Shown here in pieces: positions 1 through 10,299 of a DNA stretch of 64,000 nt. The stretch covers positions 5,778,361 through 5,842,360 of the forward strand of contig CM055106.1 of NCBI GenBank assembly GCA_029204225.1. The letters run 5' to 3'. Below the pieces are notes generated by a model. It was not told the origin of the DNA. It saw only the letters and a list, made by a program, of their open reading frames with translations, and ran no database searches. How positions within the stretch are numbered: the first letter of the stretch is position 1; each line of letters opens with the position of its first letter. The position numbers and the translations under genes are program-made. The DNA comes from Diphasiastrum complanatum. Lineage: Eukaryota; Streptophyta; Lycopodiopsida; Lycopodiales; Lycopodiaceae.

Positions 1-59
1 GTGTGAGAGCAAGTGATGGAGAGGAGATTGCATGTGTGGACGGAATCACGCCCATAGGA

Positions 60-563
60 TCAGAGCCGAAAGTGCCTATCATTCATTTGCCTTGAAGTTA
101 GATATTTGGTAATTTCCTTAGCCCATATAGGTGTAGAGTCAACTTGGAAAATGATTGCATCCGATAAATCATCGTTGATGCCTTGATCAGGGGTAGAAAG
201 GTTAAGGATTCGGGATAGATGGTCTACTAAAAAATGTTGAACTCCCTTATGAACCACGATCCTAAACACAAATTCTCGCAATAATAGGATCCATCTAGTA
301 ATACGGCCTGTGGTGCAGGTCTTGTTGATGAGATACAACAGTGCTTGATGATCAGTGAAGAACGCAAAGACCTTTCCTAGAAGATAATGGCGAAACTTCT
401 GAATTGCATATACCATTGCCAAGGGTTCGCGTTCAGTAGTGGTATAATTGACTTCAGCAGGTATCAATTGTCGACTAAGAAAATGAATTGGGTAGTCTTT
501 TTTTAATTCTCCCGGTTGGGTGAGCACTGCTCCAATGGCATACTTGGATGCATCGGTATGCAC
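60..563 (-). pseudogene. Ty3/gypsy RNase H domain (fragment of pol)
   Basis: This 167-codon frame begins in the RNase H domain. It shows the first catalytic Asp in MHTDASKYAIGAVLTQ, a Glu in the TEREPLAMVYAIQKFRHYLLG stretch, and an Asp in FTDHQALLYL, the normal D-E-D spacing of gypsy RNase H that digests RNA in the RNA/DNA hybrid. The C-terminal part (VDHLSRI) is the usual tether before integrase. The frame stops at about 60 and integrase is not seen before the window edge. It lies just downstream of the RT remnant, from which it is separated by frame breaks at 564-888. Confidence 0.8.
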
Positions 564-888
564 ATGGAATTCTTTAGAATAATCAGGAGCCCGAAGGATG
601 GGTGCATTGGTAAGGGCTTTCTTGAGTTGATTAAAGGCGACACTTTATTCATCCGTCCATTTAGGAACTACAACTACTTTGTAGATTAAGTGTGCTTTGT
701 TAGCGAAATCGAAAATAAAGCACCGATAGTAGTTGGCGTGGCCAAGGAGTAAACTTCACGTATCATACGCGGTTCTGGTAGATTTTGAATGATAAGGATC
801 TTTTCAGGGTCATTGGATAAAAAAAAATTTGAGCACAGACAGATGGCGTATTTCTTCGGAATGTGCTCCTAAATCGTCAAGTAAACTT
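564..888 (-). pseudogene. Decayed RT palm/thumb to RNase H linker of gypsy A
   Basis: No long frame is open here, but the minus strand still encodes recognisable RT pieces. Near 860-895 the sequence reads VYLDDL-GAHSEE in a shifted frame, which is the catalytic YLDD box of the gypsy RT. A small indel separates it from the upstream RT frame. Further down are traces of the segment joining RT to RNase H. This is the same pol gene as the two flanking frames, broken by mutation. Confidence 0.6.
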
Positions 889-1401
889 CTAAGGTATCGC
901 CCATCTGCTGAGAAAAGGTCGCTTGCATAACACGTTGGAAGGTGCTAGGAGCATTGCAGAGACCAAAGGGCATGACTTTCCACAGAAGGTTCTCCATTTT
1001 GTGGCAAACGTGGTGTTGGGTTGAGCTTCTTCAGCGATTTGGATCATATTGTATCCGCTAAAGCCATTTAAGAAGGAGTAAGCCTCATCTCCTGCTAGAT
1101 TTTCTAAGATGGATTCTCCGAAAGGTAATGGAAAATGATCACGTTCAGTGATGACGTTAAGTTTCTTAAAATCGACACAGATGCGGAGTTTTCCATTTTT
1201 CTTGGAGACGATGAAAATTGGGGAGACCCACTCAGTATGCTCAATTTCATAGATAAATCCCGCATCTAAGAGGCATTGTAATTCTTCTTTGATCTTGGCC
1301 TTATAGATGGGATTGCATCTGTATGGAGGACTCACAGTGGGTCTCACACCCGGTTTAAGCGAGATACGATGCACAGCTACTTGGGGTGAGATGCCTTTCA
1401 T
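889..1401 (-). pseudogene. Ty3/gypsy reverse transcriptase, fingers/palm part
   Basis: The 170-codon frame holds the first half of a gypsy RT: the entry motif with VRPTVSPPYR, then LLDAGFIYEIEHTEWVSPIF, SKKNGKLRICVDFKKLN (fingers, RIC-DF-LN box) and HFPLPF. After this the palm Asp region is altered (FSGYNMIQI where families have FSGYNQI), and the frame then runs out of register near TTFATKWRTF. A neighbouring frame would give the MPFGLCNAPSTFQ box at about 930-990. It would copy the element RNA into cDNA in the virus-like particle, but the frameshifts make this copy dead. Confidence 0.8.
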
Positions 1402-2090
1402 GTCTTTATAGGTCCAGGCAAAGACATGTCAATATTTTTGCAGGAGCTTTTCAAGCCATCTGTGTTGTTTGCGATTGAGATGGGCTCCGACGTGGACAAG
1501 ATATTCGTTGGTTCCATTTGACTCACTCAGGGAAAGGGTTATGGTTTGTGCAGGGCCTTCGTAGGGTGAATTACCAGTTGGGGATCAGGTAATTGGTCGT
1601 AATCGATCGGGAGTGGAGAGGTACAATTATCCTGATGCTGGGCACAGTAATTGGCATTCACACAATCAATGGTAGCTAGATTGTGACTCCAGTTTATGAT
1701 ATCAGTAGATTTAACATAATGACTTTTTTCGTGGCTGGACTGGTATGGCTCAAATACTGAGTTGGTGGGTGAGGATCCCTCATCATGGATGCATGCAGGT
1801 TTGAGTTTACCCGTTGAGTCAATGGTGACAGAACTGTCACGATTTTCAAAAGTAACTCGGCCTTTGCTCTAGTCATGAACGACTCGTGCATTGGTGAGCC
1901 ACGGACGACCAAGTAGTAATTCATAAGAATATGCATTATTAGAAATATCAAGTACTACGAGAGCAACAGAAAACTTGAGACCTCCTAGTTTGATTAGCAC
2001 ATGTGGAAGGAAACCGGTAGGTCAGACCACACTTTGATCAGCCATCCGAAGCTGACAAGTAGGTTTGGCTAGCTTGTCGTTCAGATTTCA
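1402..2090 (-). pseudogene. Protease to RT spacer region of gypsy A
   Basis: Translations of this stretch on the minus strand give protease C-terminal sequence such as YELLLGRPWLTNARVVHD at about 1860-1925 (the LLLGRPWL box that follows the gypsy protease active site). A poorly conserved spacer with several in-frame stops runs towards the RT. An 85-codon frame at 1694-1951 is a shadow of this. Nothing beyond a decayed pol linker is seen. Confidence 0.6.
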
Positions 2091-2588
2091 TTCCATCATG
2101 AGGGATGTGGAAATGATATTAACCCCAGAACCTCCATCGAGTACTGCTAAAACTTCATGGGATTGATGATGGGTAGCTGGGATTTTGATGTTGCCTCGTT
2201 CGCTGAGTGGATTGGTTAGATGTAAGGGCATTTCAGGCAACTCGTCAACAGTGGTGGTGGTATTGGATTGGATCTGTTGTTTCCACTGGCCAGCATGCTT
2301 CCAGAGTACATGGAAGGGAAGAGTGACATTGGCTTGTAGTAAATCTCCCCAAACTTCGGTACATTCAAGGGTTTTGCTTTCAAAGGGCTTGTGAGGTACT
2401 TTATGGGAAGAGGAAGATTGTTGGTCGGCATTGCAGATTTGCGGGCGATACTCATGATGTAGCCGATTTTCTTCAGATGGGTGAGGGTAAACTATCGGAG
2501 TTGAATCATCACTTGGAGGAACAGCCTGCGGTTGAGTTTTGCTGGGTGCAAGTGTAGGGGTTTGGCGTTGGGTTTGTGCCCGATTCAA
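2088..2588 (-). pseudogene. Ty3/gypsy aspartic protease region
   Basis: The frame ends in HEVLAVLDGGSGVNIIS, the retropepsin active-site box: Asp in LDGGSGVN, where most elements have LDTGA or LDSGS, with GG as a known variant. The N-terminal 120 residues are Pro/Thr/Gln-rich linker between gag and protease. The enzyme would cut the gag-pol polyprotein. The frame closes soon after the active site, and the downstream LLLGRPWL box lies in another frame. A near-identical copy of this part is at 51781-52130. Confidence 0.75.
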
Positions 2589-3529
2589 GACCCAGGATGT
2601 GTTTCGATTGGTAAGGTTTCTACTTGCACTGAACAGACAAGAGCGGCTAGCTTAGATCGGGATGGGCAGTCCTTTACGTGATGTTCAATACCACATTTTT
2701 TACAAGCTGGAGGAAAGCGGAGTTTATCTGGGCAGCGAATACTAGGATGTTTACCTGCATAAATAAAGCAGTCTCGTATTGCGAGTAGTTGATGGGCAGC
2801 GAAGACAACTTGGTTTGGATTGTAAGCTTGGGCATTGGGATCCACTGGTTGAGCATTAGAATCATAGGTATAATAAACAACCATTTCAGTAGAGTACTGT
2901 GGTTGAGTATTGTCTTCCACATAGTAGGTGGCCGAATTGATGGTATTCGGATCAAGATACTGGACATCATTTTGTGGGGCAAGTTGGTTAACAACAAACT
3001 GTTGACGTGGGGATGGGTATTGATTTGGTGCAGGTGGTCGTGGTTGGTAAATCCCTAGTCGTGGCACAGATTGTTGTGGCGGGTAAGGGCAGTAAGCTCG
3101 ATAGATGGTGGGTCTGGTGGCTGTTGGAAAATGATTTCGCAATTGAGGACATTCATTAGCAGTGTGATGTCGTGAGCAGATTGGACACCAGACATTTTCC
3201 CTTGTTGGAAAGGATTTCTCAGCAACGTGTTTCATGGTGGTTTGGAAATCGGCAATGAGTTTATCCATATGAGATTGTTGAGCTTTTTGCCAGGTTTCCA
3301 TTTGATGTAGAAGTTCATAAGACTGAGCAATATTATCAGACTTCGGGTGATTAGGACGGTCTGGATCTTTAGATTTCTTTTCACGATGGTCAAAGTCATC
3401 ATTGGAACCTTCGTCTTCCTCACGGATAGCATCGGTCATCATATCTTTAAGCTGATCATAAAGGTCAACTAGTTTGAGTTCATGGCGGATGTTTTTAGGC
3501 AATCCAACTAAGAATAGTTTTATGGCCAT
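2585..3529 (-). pseudogene. Ty3/gypsy gag, capsid C-terminus and nucleocapsid
   Basis: A 314-codon frame begins MAIKLFLVGLPKNIRHELKL, the C-terminal part of a Retrotrans_gag capsid domain. A charged linker follows, then two Cys/His clusters: CPICSRHHTANECPQ (about residue 117) and CKKCGIEHHVKDCPS (about 275), preceded by CFIYAGKHPSIRCP. These are CCHC-like nucleocapsid knuckles that would bind element RNA. The region between is rich in Pro, Gln, Tyr and Asn. The apparent start Met is internal to the capsid, and the real start lies upstream near 3946. Confidence 0.75.
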
Positions 3530-3946
3530 TTGTTAGGTGATATTTTCATCAACACGTTCTACTTTGAGACGTTTAAAATGCTCAATGTAGTTTCGGACAG
3601 ACTCTTCACGATGCATCTTGATATGAGTAATTTGAATGAACGGGCTCTGAGTCAGTTTGGATGGTTTGAAATGCTTGATGAGAGCATCCTTGAGGGTGGT
3701 CCAAGAAGCAAGTCAGGAGCTTCGAGATTCAAGTACCACTCCTTGGCGGTGCCATAGATTACCATGGGAAATAGGCGAAGCTTTTCACTTTCAGAGGTAT
3801 CTCCATAAAAACGGCATGCATTATCAAAGTCTTGGAGAATGGGTCAGATTCGCCATCGTACATTGATGCATCGATACATGGAATTCTTCGTTCTAGTTGT
3901 AAAGGAGTCGGATTAGAAGATTCAGCACAGTCACGAGACATGATGC
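3530..3946 (-). pseudogene. Ty3/gypsy gag N-terminal part, frameshifted
   Basis: Minus-strand translation starts with MSRDCAESSNPTPLQLERR and DASMYDGE at 3850-3946. It then changes frame and reads ACRFYGDTSESEKLRLFPMV and GTAKEWYLNLEA, the conserved W-x-L core of the Retrotrans_gag domain. A stop and another frame change fall near 3600-3660 before the 2585-3529 frame begins. It is the same gag gene as its neighbour, broken in at least two places. Confidence 0.65.
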
Positions 3947-3984
3947 AAAATACAGATGAGCAGGACAGTACTATACTTGACAAA

Positions 3985-4750
3985 AGGGCAGTTTGCTTGC
4001 CGAATGGATAGTGTAGGACAAAAACTGGACTTTCTGGACGTGATAGAATTTGCGGACAGGTTGAGAAATTGTGGAGAGGCAGATATTTCTAACTGTAATA
4101 CTCACGAATTCTGAAAAAGAGTTCTGAATGTCAAAATAGTGATTTTTTAGATTTTCCGGGAGAAAATTGGAGTTTCAGAATTCGCGGGTGGGACGGGGAA
4201 ATCGTGCTCTTTAAAAACGAATTCTTAGGCTGGATGGCGAATTCTAACAGAGAGGTTTGACTAGCAGATAGGGAATATGGAAAAATATGTGATTTTCTGA
4301 CAGTAAAAGGGCAAAATCTCTGAGATAGAATTCGCGGTGCTGCTGGAGGACTGATCTTGATGAGATTTAGCCTCAGTAAAGCCGGGAATTCTAGGAGAAA
4401 GATTTGGGTGAGAAATAAGGGCTTTTGACAGTATATCAGGCTGTTTTCTCAAAATTTGACTGTGGTCAGAATTCGTGGAGGTGATAAAATGAAAGATCAG
4501 GGTCTGTTAGAGCTACAGACAGGCTGGCAAATTCTGATATACCTTTTTGGTTGTGAAAAATGTCACTTGGGTCACTTCTTTGGAAGAAAATGCCCAAGTT
4601 GACTCTTTTGTTGCTTCCCCCCGGTTGAAGAAGTTGCTCCGCAGCTCATGTAGGACCTGGAGAGACGACGCGTGCTGTTTGTTGGTAGATAGAGATAAGC
4701 ACACAAGCAAACATACAACACGGAAGCTAGGTAAAAAAAATACTTAAAAA
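3985..4750 (-). other. 5' leader of gypsy A, rich in GAATTC
   Basis: This is about 770 bp of untranslated leader between the PBS and gag. It contains seven GAATTC words in under 400 bp (4106, 4178, 4219, 4239, 4328, 4386, 4469), several followed by GCGG or GTGG. This suggests a decayed internal tandem repeat. No protein motif was recognised, and the short frames here (4261-4452, 4513-4747) have no support as genes. Confidence 0.6.
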
Positions 4751-4765
4751 GCGGCAACGGCGCCA
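4751..4765 (-). other. Primer-binding site, tRNA-Asp type
   Basis: Next to the inner edge of the LTR the minus strand reads TGGCGCCGTTGCCGC. This matches the complement of the 3' end of plant tRNA-Asp (TGGCGCCGTTGCCGGG) except at the end. It would prime minus-strand cDNA synthesis. There is one extra base between LTR and PBS. Confidence 0.75.
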
Positions 4766-4766
4766 A

Positions 4767-5574
4767 TGTTGGAAGTAAGTCTGGTTTGTCAATGTTTGGC
4801 TAGATCTACTCACGATGTGGTGTAGTATAGAGACGATCGTCCACTTTCTAAGTTTTTTTACCAAGCTTTACACGGAGTGATGAAGCACTAAGGCTTACCC
4901 AACTAGTGCTCGAAATAGAAATGAAATTAACTAAGATGACAAAATGCAAAACCTTACTAAGGCTTACCCAACTAGCAAGGTGATTAAACTAAATCCTAGA
5001 TTAACACCCAAAGGGTAATAAAATGAGATTGCGGCTAATACTAAGCAAATAAGCAGTAATGAACATGCCACAATAAACTCGATGAAAAGGAGACAAGAGG
5101 AGGCCCGAGCACCTTCCCTTAAGCTATGCACCTTTCCAAGGGGAACACAAATAAAATAGAATGATAATTCTCTAAAATAGAGAGCAAGATAGCTTAATCT
5201 CAAAAGTGTTGTTTACAATGCAAATACCTCTCCTTTTATGGCAAGGAGGGTCTTCCATAAGTGTCTACTAACTTATGGGACTAATCTGTTTCTAGCCTTT
5301 CTAGAACTTCTAACTTAGGATTTAGAACTTCAAATTTTTTAACTTAGAAAAACCTAAGATAAAATATTTTTAATCTTAAGTTTCCTAAGTCGAAGTTCTA
5401 AATCTAAGTTTAAGCTATTTTATTATTATTTAAGCTTCTACTCATGGACTTACAAAACACATGCCATGGCTGAAGTTTATTGACAGATACTCGTACGTGG
5501 TCTTACAAAATACATGCCACGGAGTTTTAGTTCTTTCTTTTTTTATTTTCTCTGTGTTAGCACAGTTGCTAACA
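4767..5574 (-). repeat. 5' LTR of gypsy A (808 bp)
   Basis: Read on the minus strand it starts TGTTAGCAAC and ends CTTCCAACA, the TG...CA ends of an LTR, directly followed by the PBS. It contains a TATA-like CCATAAAAGGAGAGG (minus strand, around 5225-5245). The same LTR, about 800 bp long, occurs on the plus strand at 47237-48037, which fixes both ends. The short frames inside it have no support. Confidence 0.85.
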
Positions 5575-5939
5575 AATCCAAGCCCAAATAGGCCTCCAGT
5601 ACAACAAGCACCAGTGCCTACAGTGATCTCGGGTGTGGGCTCGAGCCTATCACAAAATTATCACGACTCGCGCTTGTCGCAAAATTTTTGCCACTCGCGC
5701 CTGTCAAGAAATTTTTGCGACTCATGCCTGTTGCAAAATTTTTGCGCCAGGCTGGATCGCAAAAATTTTGCAACTCGTGCCTATCGCGAAAATTTCGCGA
5801 ATCGCACCTTTACAAAATTTTCACGCCAGGCGGCATCGAGAAATTTCGCGGAAGCGCGATTCGCGAAATTTTCACGACAGGCATGATTCGCAAAAATTTT
5901 GCGAAGGCGCGAGTCGCGAAATTTTCGCGACAGAATTTA
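5575..5939. repeat. 27-bp minisatellite with AAATTTT core
   Basis: From about 5640 to 5935 there are roughly eleven imperfect copies of a 25-28 bp unit of the form CTCGCGCCTGTCGCAAAATTTTTG. Each carries an A3-5 T3-5 core flanked by CGCGA-like arms, so many units are partly self-complementary (for example TCGCGAAATTTTCGCGA near 5915). The overlapping frames in three phases (5461-5886, 5633-6070, 5688-6107) are products of the repeat. Related units recur at 6075-6105 and 8150-8230. Confidence 0.75.
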
Positions 5940-5989
5940 GCCTTCACAAAAATCCCCCTCCCTTCTCCCCGCCCACAATGCCTTTTTAT

Positions 5990-6160
5990 AGATTCTCCCA
6001 ACACCCCCCCCCCCCCCCCCCCGCTCACCCACCCGCTGTGGCGGGTGGGCGGGAGTGCAAGGAACATTGACGACAATATCGCGAAGGCATCGCGAGATTT
6101 TCGATAATGTTCCTCCATTGAGGGTGGGCGGGGGGGGGGGGGGGGGGGGGATTTATAAAA
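5990..6160. repeat. Poly-C / poly-G inverted-repeat module
   Basis: A run of 19 C (6004-6022) followed by GCTCACCCACCCGC is answered by GGGTGGGCG and a run of about 21 G (6130-6150). Inside are a second inverted pair (GGAACATT at about 6060, AATGTTCC at about 6105) and the local hairpin ACCCACCCGC/GCGGGTGGGC. The whole could fold into a long hairpin, and the G run could form quadruplexes. G-run modules with CGGGTGGGC words also occur at 8000-8100 and 27650-27790. Confidence 0.7.
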
Positions 6161-6423
6161 AAGCAATTAAAACATTAAGTTTCTTTTAACTTCTCTCTCG
6201 CCCACACTACTTAACTTAGAAGATTAGATTTAACGAAAAAGACATGGAGAAAGCAAAAAAATTTACCATATTGTAGGAGCAAAAAAATTTGAAGCATGTA
6301 GCAATTCACTCTAACATAAGAAAGCCTAAAAATTTCGAAAGACAATGTAAATAAGCATTGTAGGGGTGTTTATTTATGTTTTTTTGCTATTGTCAAGTTC
6401 CATAAAGACTTATGGTACAAATG
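6161..6423. other. Non-coding stretch, nothing recognised
   Basis: AT-rich single-copy-looking sequence between the G run and the CT array. No gene or motif was recognised. Confidence 0.5.
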
Positions 6424-7123
<700 letters not shown>

Positions 7124-7321
7124 ACTACTATCTCGATGCATCCATTGCCACGCGCTCTCTCTTGAAAGTTGTTTCTGGAACTTCCGAAAAGCATGTTTCT
7201 GTTTTTAAAATCAACGTGCTTGGCCTTCAACCTCACTTAATGACCTTTCAAAGACAATTTACCGCAAACTTGGACCAATCAATAGCTTCAAAATGTCTTT
7301 TCTCCACAACAGTCTACAATA

Positions 7322-7377
<56 letters not shown>
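7322..7377. repeat. (GT)n(AT)n microsatellite
   Basis: A short GT run passes directly into about 45 bp of alternating AT. Confidence 0.95.
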
Positions 7378-7379
<2 letters not shown>

Positions 7380-7885
7380 CTCACATTTTGGAGGCTCGAA
7401 TCTCTCTCTCACAGGAGTTTAAAAACAATTGATAGCTACTACAATCTAAAAACGTATATATAGAGACTTGCCATGTCATCAATTCAAAATAGATTCATAA
7501 ACTGAATCAAAGTTAGAAAACGAATTGATGACATGGAAGACAAAATACGAAATATACTTTTCTCACTAGGATTGATGAGCTGTGTCACTGGGTATAGACA
7601 CGGATTACTGAGTTGTAAAACCAAAAGAGTCAAAACAAAATGTTCTCACATGGATCGATGACCTTGACAAAGGTCATCTAAACTCTATAAAAGGAGGTTC
7701 AACAAGAGTTTAGTTCTTAGAATAAAATTTTAGAACCACCCTCTGGAAGCTCATGAAGCTCAGTAATAAGCTCACGCAAGTCATTTTTTAAATTTATACA
7801 AGTGAGCTCAGAGAGGTAAACTATTGAGTGAATTTTCTTAGTATGTTTTGAAAATTTTTAATATATTTTTAAGCTTTTTAAGTAT
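7378..7885. other. Non-coding stretch with a TATA-like site
   Basis: No gene. It contains CTATAAAAGGAGG at about 7684-7700, followed by sequence that looks like the R/U5 part of an LTR, but no partner LTR, PBS or PPT was found. Confidence 0.35.
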
Positions 7886-7912
7886 CACACACACACACAC
7901 ACACACACAGAG

Positions 7913-7970
<58 letters not shown>
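7886..7970. repeat. (CA)n and (TA)n microsatellites
   Basis: About 24 bp of CA (7886-7909) is followed by about 57 bp of alternating TA (7914-7970). Confidence 0.95.
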
Positions 7971-7971
<1 letters not shown>

Positions 7972-7999
7972 CTTTTTTAACTAAAAAAACTAATACGTG

Positions 8000-8230
8000 G
8001 CGGGTTGGGGGGGGGGGGATTGAATCTTTTTTATAGGCCCCACCACGCCCAGCTGCCGCGGCGGGTGGGCAAGGTGGGCCGTGGTGGGTGGGCAGGGGCA
8101 GAATTTTTAGAAAAAACTTATTTTTAATGTTTTCAAAGCCCCCCCTCCAGCTACAGAAAATTTTTTCGCAAAAATTTTGCAAGCATCGCGAAATTTTCGC
8201 GATGCCTGCCTTTCACGATTTCAAACGAAA
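8000..8230. repeat. G-run / GCGGGTGGGC module with CGCGAAATTTTCGCG palindrome
   Basis: A run of 12 G (8007-8018) and GC-rich words (GCGGCGGGTGGGC, GGTGGGTGGGC) is followed at 8184-8204 by a palindrome with 10-bp arms (CATCGCGAAA and TTTCGCGATG) around one T. Both parts resemble the 5640-6150 region, so this is a second, shorter copy of the same repeat family. Confidence 0.6.
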
Positions 8231-8505
8231 AATTCGTGATGTATGCCTACTTATGGGACAAATGGGATTCCCACGTGTCATGAGGACATAAGATCTCAAG
8301 AAGACCCAAGATCTCCATTTTTGGGAGACCATTTTACAAAATGAAAATTTATGCTCCCAATTTTTGCAGAATCCACTAGTTGAAGAGTGTATATATAGAT
8401 TGGAAAGTGTCAATGTTGCACCAAATGCTTATGGGATTCTTAAGTGCTTCAATTGTGCTCTCCTTTCTCCTCATCCCTTCCATGAACTTGCTAATACAAA
8501 AGTAG
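8231..8505. other. Non-coding stretch, nothing recognised
   Basis: Unique-looking sequence. The short frames here on either strand have no recognisable motif. Confidence 0.4.
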
Positions 8506-9540
8506 GGAAAAAAACATGAAAATAAAAAAAAACCAAGAGTGATCAAAATATTGAAAAAGATCAAAAAATAATCTTAAGAAAACCAAAAAAACAACCATAA
8601 AATTTTTCATATAAACAATCTCAAAAAAATAAAAATAAAAACTAGAAAAAACAACTAAATTTTTTTTAAAAAACCATTAAAAAAAACCAAATAATGTCAG
8701 AAAAAATAAATTTCCTAAAAAACCAAAAAAATACAATATAATAAATCATAAAAAAAAAGTCAAAAAAATGAATTTTCAAAAAAACCAAAAAATAACATAA
8801 ATTTTTTGAAAAAATCTTAAAAAAAACAAGTGTCAAAAAAAATTCAAAAAAACGAGAAAATAACACAAAAGAAATCGTGAAATAGAAAAAAAAATAGTGT
8901 CAAAAAAAATAAAGTTTCTGGAAAAACCAAAAAATAACATAAAAAAATCATAGAATAAAAAAAAAACAAATTAGTGTCCAAAAAAATAAATTTTTGAAAA
9001 AACCAAAAAATACCATTAAAAAAATCAAAATAATGTCCAAAAAAATAAATTTTAGAAAAAAAAAACAAAAAATATCATAAAAAAATGATTACATCTAAAA
9101 AAAATAAAAAGGTGTCAAAAAAACTAAATATTCAAAAAACCAAAAATAAACATAAAAAAATAAAAATAAACATAAAAATATATAAATAAATAAAAAACAA
9201 AACAGTGTCAAAAAAAACTTAATTTTAAAATAAAGATTTAAAAAAATAACATAAAAAAATGATAGTACAAATAGTGAACTTGTAAAAAAACTAGATATTC
9301 AACAAAATGAAAAAAAAAATATTGCTAAAAATGGTGTTAAATCTTAAAAGAATCGTAATACAAACTTAAACCCTCTAAAAAAACTTAAAACCATACAAAA
9401 AAAATCTAGAAAGCGTTGAAAGAATTTACCCTTAATTAAAAAAACATAAAACATGGAATTGTAAACTAGTAAAAGACCTTACATAAATACAAAAGTAATA
9501 ATAACGACAAGATAAAAAGTTCACAAAACATATAAAAAAA
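8506..9540. repeat. A-rich degenerate tandem array
   Basis: About 1 kb of plus-strand A-rich DNA built from variants of AGTGTCAAAAAAAATAAATT, followed by an AAAACCAAAAAATAACAT-like word, recurring roughly every 60-110 bp. Phe-rich frames on the minus strand (8666-9068) are translations of this array. No coding evidence. Confidence 0.7.
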
Positions 9541-9748
9541 TCAAGGACTAGGGGCTACGGACTAAGGGACAAGGGCGAGGGTTAAGGGCTAAGGGCCTAG
9601 GGGCAAGGGCCTAGGGGTAATGGCCTAGGGCTATAAATTAAGGGCGAAATGCTAAGGCTAAGGGCCTAGGGGCAAGGGCCAACGACTATGGGCTAAGGGC
9701 TACGAGTTAAGAGCCACTGGCTAAGGGCCAAGAGCTAAGGGCTAAGGT
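9541..9748. repeat. GGGCTAA-type minisatellite
   Basis: About 200 bp made of degenerate 6-7 bp words AGGGCTA, AGGGCCTAGG, GGGGCA. Some stretches are clean heptamers (AAGGGCTAAGGGCTAAGG near 9733). It resembles but does not equal the plant telomere repeat TTTAGGG. Confidence 0.75.
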
Positions 9749-9886
9749 TTTATAATTTTGTTACAGTCTCATAATTTTATTTATTATACAAATTTATTAT
9801 AATTTCATAATTTTGCTAATTATACTTCCAATAGCACTACAAATCCTAACATAAAGTGTACCTATGATTTGTTTTAGGGTCACTAC

Positions 9887-10183
9887 ATGGGATGCTTGAG
9901 AGAAGAAGTTCCAGTTGTTTTATTTTTTCGGAAAGAAGTGGTTGCATTTGGAAATGTCTTGACTGTTGAATCAATTGGAACATGTTTTTTCAAAGAATTT
10001 GGTACAGATAAAAGTGTGGTTCTAATTTCAAAGGTGTTTAAAATAGATTGTCCTTTGCCATACCCTCGCGATGATTTTGATCGCTTAGGAGACGTTTACT
10101 GTTGTAGAGAGGGAGATGAACGAGTTGAGAAAAAGGTGTCGTATGTTAGGTGCTTGACTAGTCTACAAAAGCATCTCTACTAG
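9887..10183 (+). CDS. 98-codon frame, possible exon or transposon remnant
   Basis: A complete frame begins MGCLREEVPVVLFFRKEVVA and contains the ordered stretch PLPYPRDDFDRLGDVYCC, ending at TAG. Composition looks protein-like rather than low complexity, and a good 3' splice-like TTGTTTTAG lies just upstream at about 9878, so it could be an exon. The pattern (basic segment, VAFG..., hydrophobic strand, PLP-P, then GD-Y) recalls a C-terminal segment often seen in degenerate plant transposase-associated proteins, but I cannot name it. No partner exons were found. It lies just outside the PLE and may belong to another dead element. Confidence 0.3.
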   Translation: MGCLREEVPVVLFFRKEVVAFGNVLTVESIGTCFFKEFGTDKSVVLISKVFKIDCPLPYPRDDFDRLGDVYCCREGDERVEKKVSYVRCLTSLQKHLY

Positions 10184-10299
10184 TACAAATATGAGAAAAC
10201 TTGTAGAATTGAGAAGTGATTACTCCATATTTAACACAATCTTAAATATTTCAAGAAATATGAGGCATGTGAATAATCATATTCAAGTTACTGTATTCT

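Larger units (their letters stand above)
1..5574 (-). mobile_element. Ty3/gypsy LTR retrotransposon A, 5' half, decayed
   Basis: Read on the minus strand the order is 5' LTR (4767-5574), tRNA-Asp-type PBS (4751-4765), leader, gag, aspartic protease, RT, RNase H. Integrase and the 3' LTR would lie left of base 1, so the window edge cuts the element. The order gag-PR-RT-RH is that of Ty3/gypsy. A tRNA-Asp PBS and a long leader are common in Athila/Tat-like plant gypsy elements, which is the likely affinity, but I cannot place the clade firmly. All coding parts carry stops or frameshifts, so the copy is not autonomous. Related pieces occur at 47237-48037 (LTR) and 51781-52487 (gag/protease). Confidence 0.85.

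Noticed and set aside
2185-2394. Small plus-strand frames over the gypsy gag/protease
   Set aside because: Shadows of the minus-strand coding sequence.
5640-5940. CRISPR array
   Set aside because: No constant repeat with unique spacers; units are contiguous and diverged, and the genome is eukaryotic.
5461-6107. Three overlapping frames of about 140 codons
   Set aside because: All three phases are open because of the 27-bp repeat; residues simply repeat (NFC, KIFA, KFLR).
7600-7850. A solo LTR with TATA box
   Set aside because: Only the TATA-like site and general look support it; no TG...CA ends, TSD or second copy.
8666-9068. Phe-rich membrane-like frames
   Set aside because: Reverse translation of the A-rich array.
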